DNA of 64,000 nucleotides from CBIHON01 sp966211965 (GTDB lineage: Bacteria; Pseudomonadota; Gammaproteobacteria; Burkholderiales; Burkholderiaceae_D): positions 62,001-126,000 of the forward strand of contig CBIHON010000012.1 of assembly GCA_966211965.1 (NCBI GenBank), given 5' to 3'. The first letter of the stretch is position 1, and every line of letters begins with the position of its first letter. Below are positions 62,201 to 64,000 of the stretch, piece by piece. Below the pieces are notes generated by a model. The model did not search any database, was not told the origin of the DNA, and saw only the letters and a list, made by a program, of their open reading frames with translations. Made by a program: the position numbers and the translations under genes.

Positions 62201-62477
62201 TGGACAGCGAGGTCAGCAGGATGACCTGAATGTCCTTGAGGGCTTCGTCGGATTTGATGGCTCCGCATAGTTCATAGCCATCCATGACCGGCATGATGAT
62301 GTCGCTGATGACGATATCCGGCATTTGATTGCGAATGGTTTCCAGTCCTTCCTGGCCGTTGTTGGCCACCGTTACTTGGAAGCCTTTTTCTTCAAGAAGA
62401 TAGTGAAGTTTTTCGGCCTGGGTCAGGCTATCTTCGACCACCAGGATGCGGGTCTTGCTGAATTGAGGGGCATTCAT
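59259..62477 (-). CDS. Receiver-GAF-PAS-LOV-GGDEF-EAL signalling protein
   Basis: A 1072-residue cytoplasmic response regulator for c-di-GMP. Receiver domain at about 10-125 (LVVEDSLTQ, phosphoacceptor Asp in DIVISDIIMPVMDG). GAF at about 190-345, with a Cys-containing CQCRRQM stretch. PAS at about 370-490. LOV domain at about 500-620 with the photoactive-Cys motif GRNCRFLQG (Cys551), NYRKDGSLFWNELFVAPV and FIGVQNDITE. GGDEF (RFGGDEF near 709) and EAL (AEALIRW near 837, DDFGTGYS) both look intact, so it could make or degrade c-di-GMP. Its ATG overlaps the cheB stop (ATGA). Confidence 0.95.
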   Translation of the reverse strand: MNAPQFSKTRILVVEDSLTQAEKLHYLLEEKGFQVTVANNGQEGLETIRNQMPDIVISDIIMPVMDGYELCGAIKSDEALKDIQVILLTSLSSAHDVMKSLQCGADNFIRKPYDEDYLLSRIQYVLASRKLRKTRKMPMGAEIYRGGQRYFITAERQQMVDLLISIYEEAMHMNEELQMRQKELAHSNQSLNGLYHVALDLNAARTEAEVGNKVLQRVLELPGVTAGWIEIRNGDTDFQVLASCGLPASSEQCIVGMGDCQCRRQMLSGEPGHAVNIRECERLKKAAALTGLAPSHASIPLWLGERTLGIMNLAGEEEFSDEELKTLFGVGHQVAIALERARLHQHLETLVQQRTAALTQEIAVRVRAEETIRQNEAMLRKILDTLPVGVWVADKQGQIVLGNPAGQTIWGGAFYAGLEQYNRYSGRYADTGERVTPEKCALARALKHGDTSLNEMIDIECAGARKTILNSVVPLLSPTRQIAGAIVVNEDITEQRKSEEILLLRNRAIEASVNAIVITDCAKEDNPIEYVNPAFERITGYSRDEVIGRNCRFLQGRDNDQPGLESIRAAMHEQREGHAIVRNYRKDGSLFWNELFVAPVRDKTGKVTHFIGVQNDITEAKGNQEQLQYQAQHDALTGLANRSLFADRASQGIAHAHRFDRQMAIMLLDLDRFKLINDSFGHASGDALLQTIAARLARCVKKSDTMSRFGGDEFALIITEIDNADDVLHIVTRILEEIAKPIMYREHELYVTASIGISLYPKDGNDSDSLVKNADIAMYRAKATGRNGFQFYAQEMHERAMEYVKLETRLRHALQREEFLVHYQPKLNLATGQIAGAEALIRWQRPESGLVSPTLFIPLAEETGLIVPIGTWTLEIVCAQLKAWQSVGLSPVRIAVNFSARQFRQKNLVPLIAGILQKTGIEPQYLEVEVTESMLMDDPDEAIAIMRELHNLGLKLSLDDFGTGYSCLSCLQCFPIDKLKIDQSFVRDITANPEKAAITTSIIALAHALKLKVIAEGVENQEQLDFLRHEQCDEIQGNYFSHPLTADAFGQLLANHAEVASEKVAPEIRTVG

Positions 62478-63556
62478 GGATTTGTTCCTTTTGCGTCATT
62501 CACCCGATGGGGATGGGTGACGACTTCCCGGAGTGTGGCGGTAATCTGTTCCGGCGGCAGGATGTAGGTGGCCGCCTGGAGCTTGACGGCTTCTCCCGGC
62601 ATGCCGAACACGGTGCTGGTCGGTTCGTTCTGGGCGATGGTTACCGCGCCTTTTTCCCGCATCAGCCGCAGTTCCGCCGCGCCGTCGTTTCCCATGCCGG
62701 TCAAGAGCACGCCGATGGCTTCGTTGCCAAAGATTTCCGCCGCCGCGCGAAACAGGTAAGAGACGGAAGGGCGATGGCCGTTCCAGGAGGGGTCTTGCGT
62801 CAAGAGGATTTTGCCGCCTGGGCCGATTCCCGTCTGGCAACCGCCGGGAGCGACATATACCTTGCCTGCTTGCAGGGTCTCGCCATGGGCGGCCAGCCTA
62901 ACGTCGAGGCAGACGATAGGGCGTAGCCATTCCACGAAGCCGGGGATGAATTCAGGCACCATGTGTTGCACGATCATCACCGGCGCCGGAAACTCGGGCG
63001 GCAATCCGTTCAGGATCGTGCGGATCACCAGCGGCCCGCCGGTCGAGGCCCCGATAGCGACGAGCTTGATGTTTTCCACCTCCGGTTTGACGGCAATTGC
63101 CGCCCCCATGTCGCTTGCCGGCTTCGGTTTTCTGGCGGCAGGCCAGCGCCGGACCACCTTGACCTCCGCCATCAGCTTGACGGTTTTGACGAGTTCCCTG
63201 GCTGCCGCGTCGAAGTCGGCATGGCCGATGCAGTTTGGCCGTGGCTGAAATGCCAGGGCGCCCGCTTCCAGGGCGCGGAAGGTAGTGGCGACTTCATCGG
63301 CCTGCCTGGCGCCGCTGATGACCACGATCGGCACCGGATGGGTTTCCATGATCCGGCGCGTGGCTTCGAATCCGTCCATGCGCGGCATGTGGATGTCCAT
63401 GGTCACGACGTCGGGATGCAGGCGCGGTACGGCCTGGCAGGCTTCTATCCCATTGCTGACTGTGCCGACCACTTCCAGCTCAGGATCGGAACTCAGGATA
63501 TAGGTCAGAAAATCCCGCACAACGGGAGAGTCTTCAACGATCAGTATCTTGATCAT
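62474..63556 (-). CDS. cheB: Chemotaxis protein-glutamate methylesterase/deamidase CheB
   Basis: CheB removes methyl groups from chemoreceptors and is activated by phosphorylation from CheA. The 360-residue protein has a receiver domain (KILIVEDSPVVRDFL, phosphoacceptor in VVTMDIHMPRMDGF), a linker, and the catalytic domain with triad Ser (AIGASTGGPLVI), His (MIVQHMVPEF) and Asp (LLTGMGNDGA). It is 6 bp downstream of the hybrid kinase gene and overlaps the GGDEF-EAL gene, so adaptation and c-di-GMP output are in one operon. Confidence 0.95.
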   Translation of the reverse strand: MIKILIVEDSPVVRDFLTYILSSDPELEVVGTVSNGIEACQAVPRLHPDVVTMDIHMPRMDGFEATRRIMETHPVPIVVISGARQADEVATTFRALEAGALAFQPRPNCIGHADFDAAARELVKTVKLMAEVKVVRRWPAARKPKPASDMGAAIAVKPEVENIKLVAIGASTGGPLVIRTILNGLPPEFPAPVMIVQHMVPEFIPGFVEWLRPIVCLDVRLAAHGETLQAGKVYVAPGGCQTGIGPGGKILLTQDPSWNGHRPSVSYLFRAAAEIFGNEAIGVLLTGMGNDGAAELRLMREKGAVTIAQNEPTSTVFGMPGEAVKLQAATYILPPEQITATLREVVTHPHRVNDAKGTNP

Positions 63557-63562
63557 GGCCGT

Positions 63563-64000
63563 TCAAACCAAACCTCTCATCACTTCGATCAACCTGCTCT
63601 GGTCGAAGTTGCTTTTCACAATGTAGGCATTCGCACCGACATCGATACCCCGTTCCCGGTCCTCGCGCGATTCGAGCGCCGTCACCAGCACCACGGGCAA
63701 TTCGGCCAGCTTGCGGTCGGCGCGGATGCGGGCGGTCAGGTCGAAGCCGTTCATGCGCGGCATCTCGACATCGGACACCACGAGATCGCAGGGCTCGGTT
63801 TTCAGCGTAGTCAGCGCATCGACCCCGTCAACGGCTGTCCTGACGTTCCAGCCGCTCGCTTCCAGTATGTTTTTGAGCAGCATGCGAGTAGTGATCGAAT
63901 CCTCCACCACCAGGACGGACGGGCGTTCCCTGGGGGCGATCCGTGCGGCGGCAGGCGCCAGACCGGTCTTGCCAGCCGATTGCATCAAATCGGCCACATT
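63563..64000 (-). CDS. C-terminal receiver domain of a hybrid CheA-type kinase (5' part outside window)
   Basis: The frame is open to the window edge. The visible 145 residues are a complete receiver domain (VLVVEDSITTRMLLKNILEA, phosphoacceptor in CDLVVSDVEMPRMNGF, Lys in ANAYIVKSNFDQSRLIEVMR) preceded by a linker. This C-terminal sequence is typical of CheA-receiver fusions such as WspE or FrzE-like kinases. The kinase core is not visible, so that part is inferred from the motif and the cheB neighbour. Confidence 0.83.
   Translation of the reverse strand, partial: NVADLMQSAGKTGLAPAAARIAPRERPSVLVVEDSITTRMLLKNILEASGWNVRTAVDGVDALTTLKTEPCDLVVSDVEMPRMNGFDLTARIRADRKLAELPVVLVTALESREDRERGIDVGANAYIVKSNFDQSRLIEVMRGLV

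Noticed and set aside
1..64000. tRNA or rRNA genes
   Set aside because: No cloverleaf-like T-loop sequences or rRNA segments were seen by eye; the island uses guaA rather than a tRNA as its site.

Overview
This window looks like the chromosome of a betaproteobacterium in the order Burkholderiales. An Oxalobacteraceae-type genome (Herminiimonas/Collimonas-like) is the best guess. The evidence is the gene content and order (fabZ-lpxA-lpxB-rnhB, smpB facing ratA-rnfH, guaB...guaA, queE-queD-tadA, nadA-nadC facing nadB) and a QueE of the Burkholderia CX14CX2C type. The genus is inferred from protein character, not proven.

Layout. 1-3797: a tightly overlapping lipid A/fatty acid operon (fabZ-lpxA-lpxB-rnhB-RNA methyltransferase). 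3794-9281: a small membrane protein, divergent ppsR/ppsA, and an NfeD-SPFH pair. 9410-15634: smpB facing ratA-rnfH across a long inverted repeat, a DUF4124 protein, then guaB, a GAF-GGDEF diguanylate cyclase and guaA.

15616-30309: a decaying genomic island inserted at the 3' end of guaA. It is bounded by a 19-bp imperfect repeat of the guaA terminus. It holds a frameshifted and truncated P4-type integrase, a superfamily I helicase split by one in-frame TAA, a copper/silver efflux set (small Met/His-rich protein, CopL-like secreted protein, CusC-CusB-CusA with HMBD and CusF domains fused to CusB), an intact arsC behind a 5'-truncated aquaglyceroporin, a lipoprotein, and an IS3-type transposase remnant next to the right boundary.

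30310-42441: chromosomal backbone. It contains a TPR membrane protein and a GalE-type epimerase whose catalytic Tyr is Phe, the preQ0 genes queE-queD with tadA, ldcA, a YbiT-type ABC-F ATPase, and the de novo NAD genes nadA-nadC converging on nadB.

42724-58944: the most unusual block. A membrane protein with an M50-protease-like core lacks two expected zinc ligands and is followed by a penicillin-acylase-family Ntn hydrolase. These converge on a three-module NRPS (C-A-T-C-A-T-C-A-T-TE) preceded by its own MbtH-like gene. The adenylation codes read by eye are DVWHFSLIDK (Ser), DIWQLIIDNK (unassigned) and DASTVAAVCK (Tyr). With an N-terminal C domain this suggests an N-acylated Ser-X-Tyr tripeptide. 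The adjacent acylase raises an acylate-then-deacylate possibility.

59259-64000: a chemosensory/c-di-GMP operon on the minus strand: hybrid CheA (C-terminal receiver only), CheB, and a REC-GAF-PAS-LOV-GGDEF-EAL protein carrying a canonical flavin-binding LOV motif. No tRNA, rRNA or CRISPR array was seen.
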